Below are positions 51,814 to 60,532 of a stretch of 64,000 nucleotides of DNA, piece after piece. Numbering within the stretch: position 1 is the stretch's first letter; every line of letters starts with the position of its first letter. The notes under the pieces are model-generated. The model did no database searches and was not told the origin of the DNA. It saw only the letters and a program-made list of their open reading frames with translations. The DNA comes from Thermoanaerobaculia bacterium. Lineage in GTDB: Bacteria > Acidobacteriota > Thermoanaerobaculia > Multivoradales > J023. The translations under genes and the position numbers were made by a program. The stretch covers positions 1-64,000 of the forward strand of contig JAUIJL010000014.1 in the NCBI GenBank assembly GCA_030431255.1, given 5' to 3'.

Positions 51814-51827
51814 ACTGACCCCTGATT
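51814..51827 (-). repeat. Right inverted repeat of peptide/TPR module
   Basis: On the minus strand AATCAGGGGTCAGT, 94 bp upstream of the TPR start. It is the counterpart of the copy at 50268. A related TGACCCCTGG lies at 51963. Confidence 0.65.
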
Positions 51828-51976
51828 TTGCGATCCGAGGGATCTTCAAGGTCGGCAGAAGGTACGGGAAATAGTGGTCCGGTTGTTGCCGAGTCCTAGA
51901 CTCCGCTCACCATCAACACATTGGGAGTCTGTGTTGAGCCACTTCCGCAGGCTCCCTATTTTTGACCCCTGGTGAG

Positions 51977-52582
51977 ATGAGCCACGAATTCCACCTTGCC
52001 GACTTCGCCACTGCCCCGACTGAGCTTGAGCTCGAACCAAGGCATCTGGAGCATTTGATCTCTGCCTTGCTGCGCGCCGAGAACCCGCGCTCCCTGCGCG
52101 TGCTCTTCTGGCTGCTGCTGCAAACGGTCGCAGCCAAGCCTGAGCTCCTGGCGAAACTGAACGAGGACTGGCTGCCTACAGAACCAGATCTCGCCCAGCT
52201 CCTGGAAGATGCAGGCAAGGACGGAACCTGGGCGGTTCTTTCGCTGGAAGGCTTGGAAGGACGGCTGGAACGGCTCTGGCAGCTCAGTGACGATGCGGGC
52301 CTGGCGAACCTCACCAGATCATCGGATCCCTGGGAAATGGTCTCCGTCGCGCCCATGGCCGCCCTCTACGCCGAGCGCCAACTCGATGAGCTCATTGCGG
52401 CAGTGGCCCAGGGGCGACAGTGGAAAGATCCTGCGGAGATCTTGAACCCGGACGGCGAGCAGGAATTCGATCTCGAAGCCATGATCGGCTTGGCAGAAGC
52501 ACGGATGGTGCGGACCGAGGGCGGGGAAGCGTTGAACCTGGTGGTTTTATGCCTGATGAATTATGCGGATCGGGTGAATTAG
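51977..52582 (+). CDS. Hypothetical helical protein of the island
   Basis: Read from ATG 51977 (MSHEFHLADF); the track's TTG start 15 nt earlier sits in the repeat-like sequence. 201 residues, mostly amphipathic helix with many Leu/Glu ('PRHLEHLISALLRAENPRSLRVLFWLLLQTVAAKPELLAKLNEDWLP'), acidic overall, with no signal peptide or TM. I do not recognise a family. It precedes the coupling ATPase on the same strand and may be part of the conjugation module. Confidence 0.6.
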   Translation: MSHEFHLADFATAPTELELEPRHLEHLISALLRAENPRSLRVLFWLLLQTVAAKPELLAKLNEDWLPTEPDLAQLLEDAGKDGTWAVLSLEGLEGRLERLWQLSDDAGLANLTRSSDPWEMVSVAPMAALYAERQLDELIAAVAQGRQWKDPAEILNPDGEQEFDLEAMIGLAEARMVRTEGGEALNLVVLCLMNYADRVN

Positions 52583-52835
52583 GTCTTTCTGGGATCAGCA
52601 GGAATCAGACGGAGCTATCAACCCGATTGGGTGTGTTAGCGCACATGGGTGGGCGGGGCGTCACGACAACTGGCGCCTCGCCCAATTTTTTCGCAGCGAA
52701 AATCTCCTGGCTGCCGCAGGGCTTCGCAGTCGCAGATGAAACTCGTAGGGTGGCGATACTCTTTCTCCGCCTCATCTGCCGCCTCCCGCCCTTTCCCTCT
52801 TCATCGCTCGCCTCTTTGGCGCCCCCTGGCGCTGG

Positions 52836-54224
52836 TTGGTTGGACTCTTCCAATCCCGAGTCCATGGCGATGCTCGCTGGATGTCCAGTCGGGAACGTCG
52901 TCGCTTCCTGACACCCCACCATCAGGGATCGGTTCTCGGCAAAGACCAACGGCTCAGCCTTGAAGACTCCTTCCGCAATCTCGTCTTGGTCGCGCCGACG
53001 GGATCGGGAAAGACCACGCGGTATGTGATCCCAAACGTCTTGCTCGCCCAAGGCTCGGTAGTGGTGACCGATCCATCGGGGGAGATTTTTGAGAAAACGT
53101 CCGGCCACCTGCACGATCGCGGATTCCGTATCGAGGTGTTGCAACCAGCCAAGCTGGAAGAGAGCCTCCAATTCAATCCCTTGCACTATTGGCAGACACC
53201 ACAACAACTGCGGCAGCTTTCCACAATCCTCGCCAAGGGTATCGCTGGGGCAAATAGTGATCCCTTCTGGACGACGTCGGCGATCAACGTGCTCTTCTTT
53301 GGTCTGGCGGCTATCACGAAAGTTGACGACAAGCGGCTCGTCCATCTCGCCAATCTTCGCCTGTTGCTGAATCATCTCGATGCCGAGAGCAAACGGGTGG
53401 AGCGCTTCATGGCGCGGTATCTCGGGACCAATAGCCACTCGACACTGTTCTCGGAATACCGGGCCTTTCAGCTCATGGACGGCCGTGTGAAGGCTTCAAT
53501 TCTCGCGACGGCAAGGGCAGCACTGGATCTCTGGTCGGATGAATCGGTGGCGAAACTGACGGCAGCGAACACGGTCGACTTGCATTCGTTGCGGAAGGAA
53601 CAGACAGCGCTGTACCTGATCGTCCCCGAGCATCAAGTCGGCTATTTCGGGCCACTCGCGAATCTCTTCTACGCCACCTGCTTCCAGATCTGTCTCGAAT
53701 CCGGTGACGATCCTCAAGACCTCCCGGTGTTCTTTCTCCTTGATGAATTCGGGAATCTCGGCTACGTCCATGACTTCGCGGCCATGATCACTACCCTGCG
53801 CAAGCGGCGTTGCTCGGTGAGTCTGATCATCCAAGAGTTGTCTCAGCTGCGAGCGGTCTACGGTGAAGACGGAGCACGAACGATCTTTTCTGGTGGCGCC
53901 GCGAACAAGCTCTTCTTCTCCGGTCTCGATCTGGAGACGGCTCAGTACGTGGAGCAGTCACTGGGCAAAAATACGGAATATGACACGACCTTCGGTGGCA
54001 TCGACGAAGCTTCGCGTACCCTGAGCGTGCCGCTGATGTATGCGGATCAGATCCGGCGGATGAGTCGAAACAAGGCGATCCTGATCTCGGGGCGGCAGAA
54101 GCCGGTGAGGTTTGAGGTGGGGGCGTATTTCCAGGCGGGGAAGTTGAGGGAGATGGCGGAGAAGGCGAGCTTTGTGATGGCGAGAGGGCAGAGTGGGGAA
54201 CCGGAGTTTCTGGATTTGGGCTGA
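52836..54224 (+). CDS. VirD4/TraG-type conjugal coupling ATPase, N-terminally short
   Basis: 462 residues from a TTG. 'HGDARWMSSRE' is the conserved segment just before the nucleotide-binding domain. Walker A is APTGSGKT (53-60), followed by 'VVVTDPSGEIFE'. Walker B is 'VFFLLDEFGNLGY', and 'IIQELSQLRAVYG' and 'ISGRQKPVRFEVG' are further T4CP motifs. It docks relaxase-DNA complexes to a secretion channel. Typical T4CPs have two N-terminal TM helices; here an in-frame TAG lies immediately upstream, and hydrophobic stretches upstream fall in another frame, so the membrane anchor is missing or frameshifted. Confidence 0.85.
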   Translation: MVGLFQSRVHGDARWMSSRERRRFLTPHHQGSVLGKDQRLSLEDSFRNLVLVAPTGSGKTTRYVIPNVLLAQGSVVVTDPSGEIFEKTSGHLHDRGFRIEVLQPAKLEESLQFNPLHYWQTPQQLRQLSTILAKGIAGANSDPFWTTSAINVLFFGLAAITKVDDKRLVHLANLRLLLNHLDAESKRVERFMARYLGTNSHSTLFSEYRAFQLMDGRVKASILATARAALDLWSDESVAKLTAANTVDLHSLRKEQTALYLIVPEHQVGYFGPLANLFYATCFQICLESGDDPQDLPVFFLLDEFGNLGYVHDFAAMITTLRKRRCSVSLIIQELSQLRAVYGEDGARTIFSGGAANKLFFSGLDLETAQYVEQSLGKNTEYDTTFGGIDEASRTLSVPLMYADQIRRMSRNKAILISGRQKPVRFEVGAYFQAGKLREMAEKASFVMARGQSGEPEFLDLG

Positions 54225-54396
54225 ACTCTTGGCTTGGGCCGTTTGGTGTTGAGAATCAATGGCTAAATAGGTAAAATAGCTGCGCAGCGTTTCTTCCTTT
54301 TTCTTCGTTCTGCCGTCAGCGACTCTTTTTCGGTCTCAGCCGATTGTCGGGTGAGGTACGTCTACCGAAATGATGGTGATTCAATGAAACATTTGT

Positions 54397-55392
54397 ATGG
54401 AAGGATCTGGAACGGTGGGATGGAAACAGCTTTCTTATCGAAACTATTTGAAACCTCTGACTTACAGTTTATTGGCGTTGTCCTCAGTACTCGTAGCGAG
54501 TGTGCTCATTGCTGAACAGGACCCCACACCTGAAGAGGGAATTGGTGAGCCAGAATCCGTATTCGAAGACGGCTTCGAATCTGGCAGCTTTGACCAATGG
54601 AGTAACAGCGAAGGCGGTCCGAGTGTCGTTTGGGATCCTGATCACATCGATGTCACTGTGGCTGTCGCTGATCAAGTTCCTGTTCGTTTGACCCTGCTTA
54701 TTCGTACTGATCTCCCGGCGACTAACCTGGAGCTTACACCCAGTCTCCAAGGAATTGTCACGGTCAATCCGACGAGCCTCCCCGCCGTAGGTGCCGGTAC
54801 TGAGGTGACGGTAGACCTCACCTTGACCGCGACAGCACTAGAGGAATTTGGTGGAACCTTGAAGGTCCGGCAAGCTGAAGGTCCGCCTAGAACTTTTGCC
54901 AGGCCTTTGCCCATCACAATTGTGGGATCTGAAGGTTCTTCCTTGCCGCCAGATCCGGATCCAGATATCAACAGTGCCACTCTGGAGGGCATTGACAGCA
55001 ATGGTGATGGGGTGCGGGATGATGTGGAAATCTTTATCGCAACCAATTGGGAGAGTCGCAACGATCAAGAGGCGCTGATGCAGTACGCCCGAGCCTTGGC
55101 GCAAACCTACTCACCGGAGAGCTATGCGTCAGCTCATACGTCGATTAGCAGGGCCCGTTCGTGTTTCCTTGGCCTTCGAAACCTGCTTGATCTTGATGAT
55201 GCCGATATCTTTATCGCAACTTCAATGAATGCTTGGGGCGATATCAAGACGATACGGCAGGAAATGCTGAGCACACTGGAGCGAACTGAGGCTTACCTTG
55301 CATACAACAGCTCGCTGAGCGGAAAGCGAATAGCCTCTCGGGCGGATAGCGTCGAAGACTGTGAATTTGTAGTGGAAGGGGATGGGCAATGA
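54397..55392 (+). CDS. Island membrane-anchored/exported protein with DGFESG motif
   Basis: 331 residues; composition is distinctly more AT-rich than the backbone. An N-terminal TM or signal segment ('LTYSLLALSSVLVASVLIAEQ') is followed at about 50-65 by 'VFEDGFESGSFDQWS', the tail motif otherwise found at C-termini in this window. A beta-rich domain follows ('VTVAVADQVPVRLTLLIRTDLPATNLELTP'), then a Ca-binding-like 'DSNGDGVRDDVE' dockerin/EF-type loop and a helical C-terminus. Its stop overlaps the next start (ATGA), so it is coupled to the hydrolase-like gene. The function is unknown. Confidence 0.7.
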   Translation: MEGSGTVGWKQLSYRNYLKPLTYSLLALSSVLVASVLIAEQDPTPEEGIGEPESVFEDGFESGSFDQWSNSEGGPSVVWDPDHIDVTVAVADQVPVRLTLLIRTDLPATNLELTPSLQGIVTVNPTSLPAVGAGTEVTVDLTLTATALEEFGGTLKVRQAEGPPRTFARPLPITIVGSEGSSLPPDPDPDINSATLEGIDSNGDGVRDDVEIFIATNWESRNDQEALMQYARALAQTYSPESYASAHTSISRARSCFLGLRNLLDLDDADIFIATSMNAWGDIKTIRQEMLSTLERTEAYLAYNSSLSGKRIASRADSVEDCEFVVEGDGQ

Positions 55393-56738
55393 AAAAAGCA
55401 ATAGCATTTTTCCTACTCCTTTCTTGGACCACCCCTCTTCTGGCACAGCCCCAGCGAGTCATCGGTTATGTCAATGGCGTGTTTAATACTGAAGAAGATG
55501 CTCAGATAACCCTCAATGTCCTGTATGGGCTCTATCGAATTGATTTTCAGGGCGAAATGTCTCGGGAAGAATTCGAAATTCAGTATAGAAAGGAACTATT
55601 TTACAACGAAACAGCTTGCCCCGATGATCCGGATGCTGGAATCTTCACAAAAGTGACCTGCCTGGGCGATCTATTTGAGGCCGGTGTCCAGAATGGCTCG
55701 ATTCAGACGGCCCGAGAATTCTGGGAACTGGAAGATGTTCTAGTTCGAGCGGATCCTGCTACAGAACTTGCTGAGGAGGTCGCTCAGGCAGCTCTGGATG
55801 TCGTAATTGACCTGTCAGAGCAAATCATTGTTGAAGATACTGAGGTGATTCGAAACCAAATCCAAGAATTGACGGATGCTGGTCATGAAGTTGTGATGGT
55901 GATGCACTCGCAGGGGAACTTTTTCGGAAACGACGCTTGGGACGAGTTGAATGGATACGGGCAACTGCTCACTACACCCGTCAGTATAGCGACGCCGGAC
56001 AGCAGAGTTGCCAACAGCGGTGAGTACACTACCGTTCACTGCGATCCAATTGATTCTGTCCCCTTCGCTCTTCCATCGAATCTGTCGTCAATTGACTGCC
56101 CGTGGTTCCCGGGAACTGGGGTTGCTGGATGTAAGTTGATGTGCCATGCGGTCATGACCTATCTCTCCGGAGGAGTCAGCGATAGTCTCTCTCGAAGTTT
56201 GATCTTTGGCTACATACACCAGGGTTTCGAGGGCGCAATTCCCAGCGAATCCCTTATTGAGAACGGGAGCTTTACATTCGGGACCGATGGATGGACTTTG
56301 GCTGGAGACTTCTGGGCCGGGACGACTTTGAGTAATTATCTTTCGCCGTATGGATATTCGGCTGGAGGCGTAGACTCAAATGGGTTTCATAAAAACAATG
56401 CCTCCGGCACAATGGAGCAAACGGTCTTTATTCCAGCGAATCAAGGGGATGTTGCGACTCTTCGCTTCCATTTGAATATCACTACTGATGAGCCAACCAG
56501 CGAGGTTTTTGACCAATTCGGTGTTCTGCTCTTCAATGGAGACACTGGAGAATATATTTCGACGCCGATTTTCGGCCACAATGGAAACGCCTCGTCATCT
56601 CCCACTGACTACGATCTATTCGTGATCGATATGAGCGGTTTTCTTGGTCGGTCAATAAAAATACAGTTTAAAGCTACCTCAGATAATTCCTATCCGACAG
56701 TTTTTCGGATCGACGACGTGTCGCTAATCGTCCGCTAA
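55389..56738 (+). CDS. Secreted alpha/beta-hydrolase-like protein with C-terminal binding domain
   Basis: 449 residues with a standard signal peptide ('AIAFFLLLSWTTPLLAQP'). Residues 20-265 resemble a lipase/thioesterase core: 'VIGYVNGVFNT', then 'GHEVVMVMHSQGNFFGNDAW', where HSQG around Ser174 has the nucleophile-elbow pattern with the first Gly replaced by Met. A later His cannot be assigned with certainty. The C-terminal 170 residues ('LIENGSFTFGTDGWTLAGDFW...FRIDDVSLIV') form a jelly-roll CBM-like domain. It is coupled to the preceding exported protein by a 4-nt overlap and AT-rich like it. An effector-immunity-like or surface-degrading pair is conceivable. Confidence 0.75.
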   Translation: MKKAIAFFLLLSWTTPLLAQPQRVIGYVNGVFNTEEDAQITLNVLYGLYRIDFQGEMSREEFEIQYRKELFYNETACPDDPDAGIFTKVTCLGDLFEAGVQNGSIQTAREFWELEDVLVRADPATELAEEVAQAALDVVIDLSEQIIVEDTEVIRNQIQELTDAGHEVVMVMHSQGNFFGNDAWDELNGYGQLLTTPVSIATPDSRVANSGEYTTVHCDPIDSVPFALPSNLSSIDCPWFPGTGVAGCKLMCHAVMTYLSGGVSDSLSRSLIFGYIHQGFEGAIPSESLIENGSFTFGTDGWTLAGDFWAGTTLSNYLSPYGYSAGGVDSNGFHKNNASGTMEQTVFIPANQGDVATLRFHLNITTDEPTSEVFDQFGVLLFNGDTGEYISTPIFGHNGNASSSPTDYDLFVIDMSGFLGRSIKIQFKATSDNSYPTVFRIDDVSLIVR

Positions 56739-56744
56739 GTTTCT

Positions 56745-56779
56745 GCGGGCCGTCCTACGATTTTGTAGAAACGGCCCGC
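56745..56779. terminator. Bidirectional terminator
   Basis: GCGGGCCGT.CTAC and GTAG.AACGGCCCGC form a long stem between the convergent ends of the hydrolase-like gene and the RadC-like gene. Confidence 0.8.
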
Positions 56780-56780
56780 T

Positions 56781-57248
56781 TTAGCATTCCCCACGCTGCT
56801 TCAACGACACCCATTGTCGTCCTTGCCCCAGAATCAGATGATCCATCAACCGAATCCCCAACAGTTCTGAAGCCTCCTTCATCCGTATCGTAAACTCCAG
56901 ATCCTCCGGCGAAGGATCGGGATCACCCATCGGATGAGTGTGACAGAGCACAATCCCAGCCGCATTCACCAGTAACGCCGCTTGGAGAATCACCCGCGGA
57001 TCCGCCGTACAACGCGTCAACGTCCCCCGAAACGCCTCCTGCCAAGCGATCACCACATTGCGCATATCCACAAACGCCGCCGCCATCACCTCCTGGGCTC
57101 GATCCCCCAGCTCCAACCAGAAATATCGCGCCGCCATTTCCGGCCGATCGATCTTCGTCTCCGGCACCCGCACTTGACCGTCAGCCACCACCTGCAAGCG
57201 ATAGCGCGTCACCACCCGCAACTGCTCGATCTGTTGCTCGACATTCAC
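56781..57248 (-). CDS. RadC-like JAB-domain protein
   Basis: 155 residues, the JAB/MPN domain only. 'VLCHTHPMGDPDPSPEDLEFT' is the HxHP-x-G-x3-PSxxD zinc-metalloprotease-like signature of RadC/YkfG-type proteins, and 'VDMRNVVIAWQEAFRGTL' is the typical preceding strand. The N-terminal helix-hairpin-helix of chromosomal RadC is absent, as in the short versions carried by mobile elements. The biochemical role is not settled. It lies downstream of the relaxase on the same strand, separated by about 190 nt containing a pyrimidine-rich tract. Confidence 0.88.
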   Translation of the reverse strand: MNVEQQIEQLRVVTRYRLQVVADGQVRVPETKIDRPEMAARYFWLELGDRAQEVMAAAFVDMRNVVIAWQEAFRGTLTRCTADPRVILQAALLVNAAGIVLCHTHPMGDPDPSPEDLEFTIRMKEASELLGIRLMDHLILGQGRQWVSLKQRGEC

Positions 57249-57442
57249 GAGATCCGCAAAGCCGAAGGGAACTCACCCGAGCTCGGTTCCGAGACGGTCT
57301 CCGATGGTGAAGTTTGAGAAACGGAAAACGGCAGATCGAGATTCATGCCGGACTGGATACGCGAAGGTTTCATGGGAAAGAAAAAAGAAAAAGAAAGGAA
57401 AAGAGGAGCGCAAACAAAGAGTCGAGAGTCGCAAGGGTACAG

Positions 57443-58318
57443 CTAACGACCGAAATCCACTCCGCAACCACGTACTTGTCGTCGGCCTTTCCGAAGCCCA
57501 GTGGACCCAAGGGCCTCTCTAGCGCGTTGCCACTGCCACTGCGCTGATTCAAACACCTCCGCCAACCCCAACGTTTTCAACCGATACCGCCGACCGTTCT
57601 CCACGTCCTCCACCCCGGCACTCTTCCCGCGCTTGTACAGGCGCAACCCTTTCTTCAACAACCGCCGGAAACACTCCGCTCCAGTCGTCGCCACCGCTAG
57701 CTCAGCACGAACCAAACCGGCTACCATCTCTTTCCGCGTCGACCGCCGATCTCCCCGTCGCTTCCTTTCTCTCTCACCGCGACTCAGGTGCAGCCTCGAT
57801 GATGCCGGTAGCGATCTCGATTTCACTTTCACCCCACCCTGCGCCACCGAATGCCCAAGGAACGGATACCGCTCCCGCTGATATCGCTCCACCTCTCTCT
57901 GAATCGACCGAAAATCACACCTCGATAACCTCAAGCGCCGCGAGCTGCCGACATTATTCGCCGAAATCACCACATGGACATGGGGGCACTCCGTATTGAA
58001 ATGCCCCCGCGCATACGCCAACGCATACGGCGCCCGCAGATCCAAATATCGGCGCACCAAATCCTCCATCATCGGTACCGTCACCGATTCCCGATCCTCC
58101 TGCCCGAAACTCAAGATCTCGTGGTAGAGCACATTTCCATTCTTTCGCCGCTTCAAGCACCCGGCATTGGCGAAAAACTCCCGACGGATCCCGTCGAGAT
58201 CATTTTCCTGAGCCTTCACATTGTGGAGCCAAGCGGGGCCGACAGATTCCGGGGCATTCACATACCGCAGCAGCTGCCCGAAGGTCTTACTCTTCCTCGA
58301 CATCGATTTGATGATCAT
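57443..58318 (-). CDS. Relaxase / mobilization nuclease
   Basis: About 291 residues from ATG 58318 (MIIKSMSRKSKTF), typical of this family's start; the track begins 5 codons earlier. 'SFGQL..Y' style N-terminus ('SKTFGQLLRYVNAPES'), then 'ILSFGQEDRESVTVPMMEDLVRRYLDLRAPYALAYARGHFNTECPHVHVVISAN' with the HxH metal-binding motif (HVH) typical of MobA/VirD2-class relaxases. The basic C-terminus is rich in Arg. It should nick oriT and stay bound to the transferred strand through a Tyr; the likely Tyr is in 'LLRYV'. It is coupled to the MobC-like gene by a 32-nt overlap. Confidence 0.87.
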   Translation of the reverse strand: MIIKSMSRKSKTFGQLLRYVNAPESVGPAWLHNVKAQENDLDGIRREFFANAGCLKRRKNGNVLYHEILSFGQEDRESVTVPMMEDLVRRYLDLRAPYALAYARGHFNTECPHVHVVISANNVGSSRRLRLSRCDFRSIQREVERYQRERYPFLGHSVAQGGVKVKSRSLPASSRLHLSRGERERKRRGDRRSTRKEMVAGLVRAELAVATTGAECFRRLLKKGLRLYKRGKSAGVEDVENGRRYRLKTLGLAEVFESAQWQWQRAREALGSTGLRKGRRQVRGCGVDFGR

Positions 58319-58664
58319 GGGGCAAAGATTCAAGAGCCTGACGCAACACCAACACCAAACGCTCCATCATGATCACCAACTGCGCCGCCTTCCGGAGATC
58401 GTCATGAGTTAACCGCTGATACGTTTTCGCCCGCTTGGCGATCTGATTCAGATTCGTCCCCACTCTTCTGACCTCCTGGACAATCTTGGTCAAATGCTTC
58501 TCCAAGGAGGACGGCAACAACGACCGTCGATCGAGATAGGCCAACGCCGCATCGCGGACAAAAGGAGCGAGCCGAGAATTGAATTGTTGAGCGACCTGCT
58601 GGAGCCGAAAGAACTGCTCAGGATGAAGATTGCAGGTGACGCGGTGGGTGTAGGTTCCGTGCAT
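58287..58664 (-). CDS. MobC-like relaxosome accessory protein
   Basis: 125 residues from ATG 58664 (MHGTYTHRVT); the track start lies 42 codons upstream without support. 'THRVTCNLHPEQFFRLQQVAQQFNSRLAPFVRDAALAYL' looks like a ribbon-helix-helix DNA-binding start. 'VQEVRRVGTNLNQIAKRAKTYQRLT' is the MobC signature ('R.GNNLNQIA' type). It binds oriT and assists the relaxase encoded immediately downstream. Confidence 0.82.
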   Translation of the reverse strand: MHGTYTHRVTCNLHPEQFFRLQQVAQQFNSRLAPFVRDAALAYLDRRSLLPSSLEKHLTKIVQEVRRVGTNLNQIAKRAKTYQRLTHDDLRKAAQLVIMMERLVLVLRQALESLPHDHQIDVEEE

Positions 58665-59057
58665 GGGGTGAGAATAAAAAGGGAAAAGTCTCCGAGTAGG
58701 TAAACGAAGCCAACGGCTCAGAGTCCCCAATATCGAAGAGACGCGACCCACCCTAACGACCCCTGAATCTCCCGCAAACCCTCTCGGCATCTGGGCTGCC
58801 GAAAACTCCTGCCAACCGGAAAAAAGTCGGGAAATTTAAGGCTGGTTTAGGAGAGCTTAAGTATTCACTAAGCGTTCGGGTGGAACCATCGGTTAGTCCA
58901 TGCCTTCCAAAGCAAGAAGCGTTTTCGTTTTGTTGATATGCCTGGTCCATGAGCCTGGTTGCAAGATAAAACCGCGTTTACGAATAGGGAGAAAGTGAAG
59001 ATGCCCTGGCACTTCTTGCTTTCTTCAAATTGTCCTGAGCCCCAAAATGTTTAGAGA
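58665..59057. other. Candidate oriT region upstream of mob genes
   Basis: A 393-nt gene-free stretch ahead of the mobC-relaxase pair. It holds an 11-bp perfect inverted repeat AAAGCAAGAAG (58909-58919) / CTTCTTGCTTT (59012-59022) and a GCCTGGT direct repeat between the arms. Position and structure make it the best place for a transfer origin, but no known nic consensus was recognised. Confidence 0.35.
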
Positions 59058-59840
59058 ATGAAGAGGGATGTGAAGGTGAAACCCAGCGACAAGGCCACTA
59101 GACGATGGACGCAGCTCAAGTTCGTGCTGAGATTCAGCGAGACCACCCTACGGAACTGGCTGAGTAAGAAGGTCCTATTTACTGTGTTACCGGTGGTTAT
59201 TGTCGCGATGGTCGCCTGGGCACTCTGTGAAGACAATCGCGAAATTAAGATCCTTTTAGCTCCGGAATGGTCGTTTGCCGCAATTGTTCTCTATGATGCG
59301 GCGATTGGGAAGCTCATGTTTCTGGCAACGAACCGGCATTTCCCCAATAGCTTCAGTAGTTACGCTCGGATGCTTCTGATTCCACTCATTCTATCGGCGG
59401 TGATTTTTCTCTTTGCGATTCTCAATCGCGAGGGTACCGGATTCAAATTCGACGAGCAGTTTCTCATCTGGGCCCAGATAATTCTGTTTAGCCTAGCTGC
59501 TGTGATGTCCTATGGCGCAGAAATACTGGACACCGCCATTATTGAAGAACGGAATCGGATTCCAGAATGGATGGCTCGCTCGCGTTACTATACCTACTTA
59601 GAGTCAGATCTCTCTAGAATCGAGAAATCCCTTCAAAGGGTAGAATCAATGGTGGTATCTTTCGATAAAATGCAGTTTCCAAACTACGGCGACAGCACAG
59701 CGAGAGAAAACTGGAATCAGGATCAAAGAAGAGTCATTGTCCGTTGGCTGGAGCAGATCGACGAGAAGACGACCAAGGTGCATACCCAAGTTGCGGATTG
59801 GGAATCCCGACTACGAGCGAAAGCTATCGATGAAGAATAG
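59058..59840 (+). CDS. Four-TM membrane protein with coiled-coil C-terminus
   Basis: 260 residues. A basic N-terminus precedes four hydrophobic helices ('VLFTVLPVVIVAMVAWAL', 'WSFAAIVLYDAAIGKLMFLA', 'MLLIPLILSAVIFLFAIL', 'FLIWAQIILFSLAAVMSYGA'). A cytoplasmic tail of about 100 residues follows, with a predicted coiled coil ('YLESDLSRIEKSLQRVESMVVSF'). The composition is island-like and moderately AT-rich. No family is recognised. The layout (2x2 TM plus soluble helical tail) is seen in various phage-defence and stress membrane effectors, but nothing here proves such a role. Confidence 0.7.
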   Translation: MKRDVKVKPSDKATRRWTQLKFVLRFSETTLRNWLSKKVLFTVLPVVIVAMVAWALCEDNREIKILLAPEWSFAAIVLYDAAIGKLMFLATNRHFPNSFSSYARMLLIPLILSAVIFLFAILNREGTGFKFDEQFLIWAQIILFSLAAVMSYGAEILDTAIIEERNRIPEWMARSRYYTYLESDLSRIEKSLQRVESMVVSFDKMQFPNYGDSTARENWNQDQRRVIVRWLEQIDEKTTKVHTQVADWESRLRAKAIDEE

Positions 59841-59900
59841 TTTTGTCTCATAGAGGTGTCGTTGCCAGTGGGGTCGAGGGGCAAAGCCCCCGCAAGAGCG

Positions 59901-60120
59901 ATTGGGCTCCGAGCTTTGCTCGGATGCCCAATTGCAATCTTGCCCCCGCCCCAAGCTGTGCTTCCTGGGTGGGGCCACAGCTCATCGTTCCGGCAGCTTT
60001 GCTGCCCGCCGCCGAACAACCGTGGGGTGTTTGCTAGCCGGGGGTTGCTCGGCAACCATCGTCAAAGATGGACACCTTCGTCGTCGATTTTGGCGACGTC
60101 ACTGCGGCAGCTTTGCTGCT
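59901..60120. repeat. Cluster of TTT-loop palindromes
   Basis: Successive hairpins: ATTGGGC-TCCGAGC / GCTCGGATGCCCAAT with loop TTT (59901-59932), AGCTGTG...CACAGCT (about 59953-59982), GGCAGC-TTT-GCTGCC (59992-60006), GGTTGC-TCG-GCAACC (60043-60057) and GCAGC-TTT-GCTGC (60107-60119). Several share the unusual triloop TTT with GC-closed stems. Confidence 0.75.
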
Positions 60121-60438
60121 GGCGATGTAAAACAGACTGAGCACTCTCTGGCCGCAGTGCTGCCGAGGCGAAGTGCCAAATAGTTGACGTTGGTCAGAGT
60201 GCTCTCCATGCTGAGGGCGATGTCTGAACTTTCTCGACCTGAACCCACCGCGTTCCTTCAGCCTGACGTCCGGATTCACGTCCGCACGGCGGGTAGGGTG
60301 CCGGGGAGTTGGGGTTGAGTCGCGGTTTCCATGGAACAAGAATGGGAGGAGCTGCACATTTGTCAAACTTTGAGTGTGCCGATTGACTCAATTTGCTCAG
60401 ATCTTGTGTCTAGTAGTCTTGAATCGTCCAGGGGATTG

Positions 60439-60467
60439 TTGACGTCCAGTTAGAGGCAAAATACAAT
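60439..60467 (+). promoter_or_regulatory. Sigma-70-type promoter
   Basis: TTGACG (60439-60444), 17-nt spacer, TACAAT (60462-60467), 66 nt before the GTG of the small exported protein. Confidence 0.65.
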
Positions 60468-60532
60468 TCCATCATTCCCGGACTGAACAAGAAGACTCAC
60501 AAGAAGACTCTAAGCCAATTAGGAGACACCCC

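Larger units (their letters stand above)
59841..60532. other. Gene-free stretch with palindrome cluster and promoter
   Basis: The 692-nt gap carries the palindrome cluster (59870-60120), then about 300 nt with no credible ORF, then the promoter at 60439. Small ORFs listed there read through the palindromes and are not convincing. Confidence 0.6.

Noticed and set aside
57304-57522. Lys/Arg-rich plus-strand ORFs
   Set aside because: Purine-rich tract between the relaxase and RadC genes; the composition explains the open frame.
58738-58752. GCGACCCACC as a possible attachment repeat of the tRNA 3' end
   Set aside because: Only about 9-10 bases match the tRNA end; too short to claim an att site.
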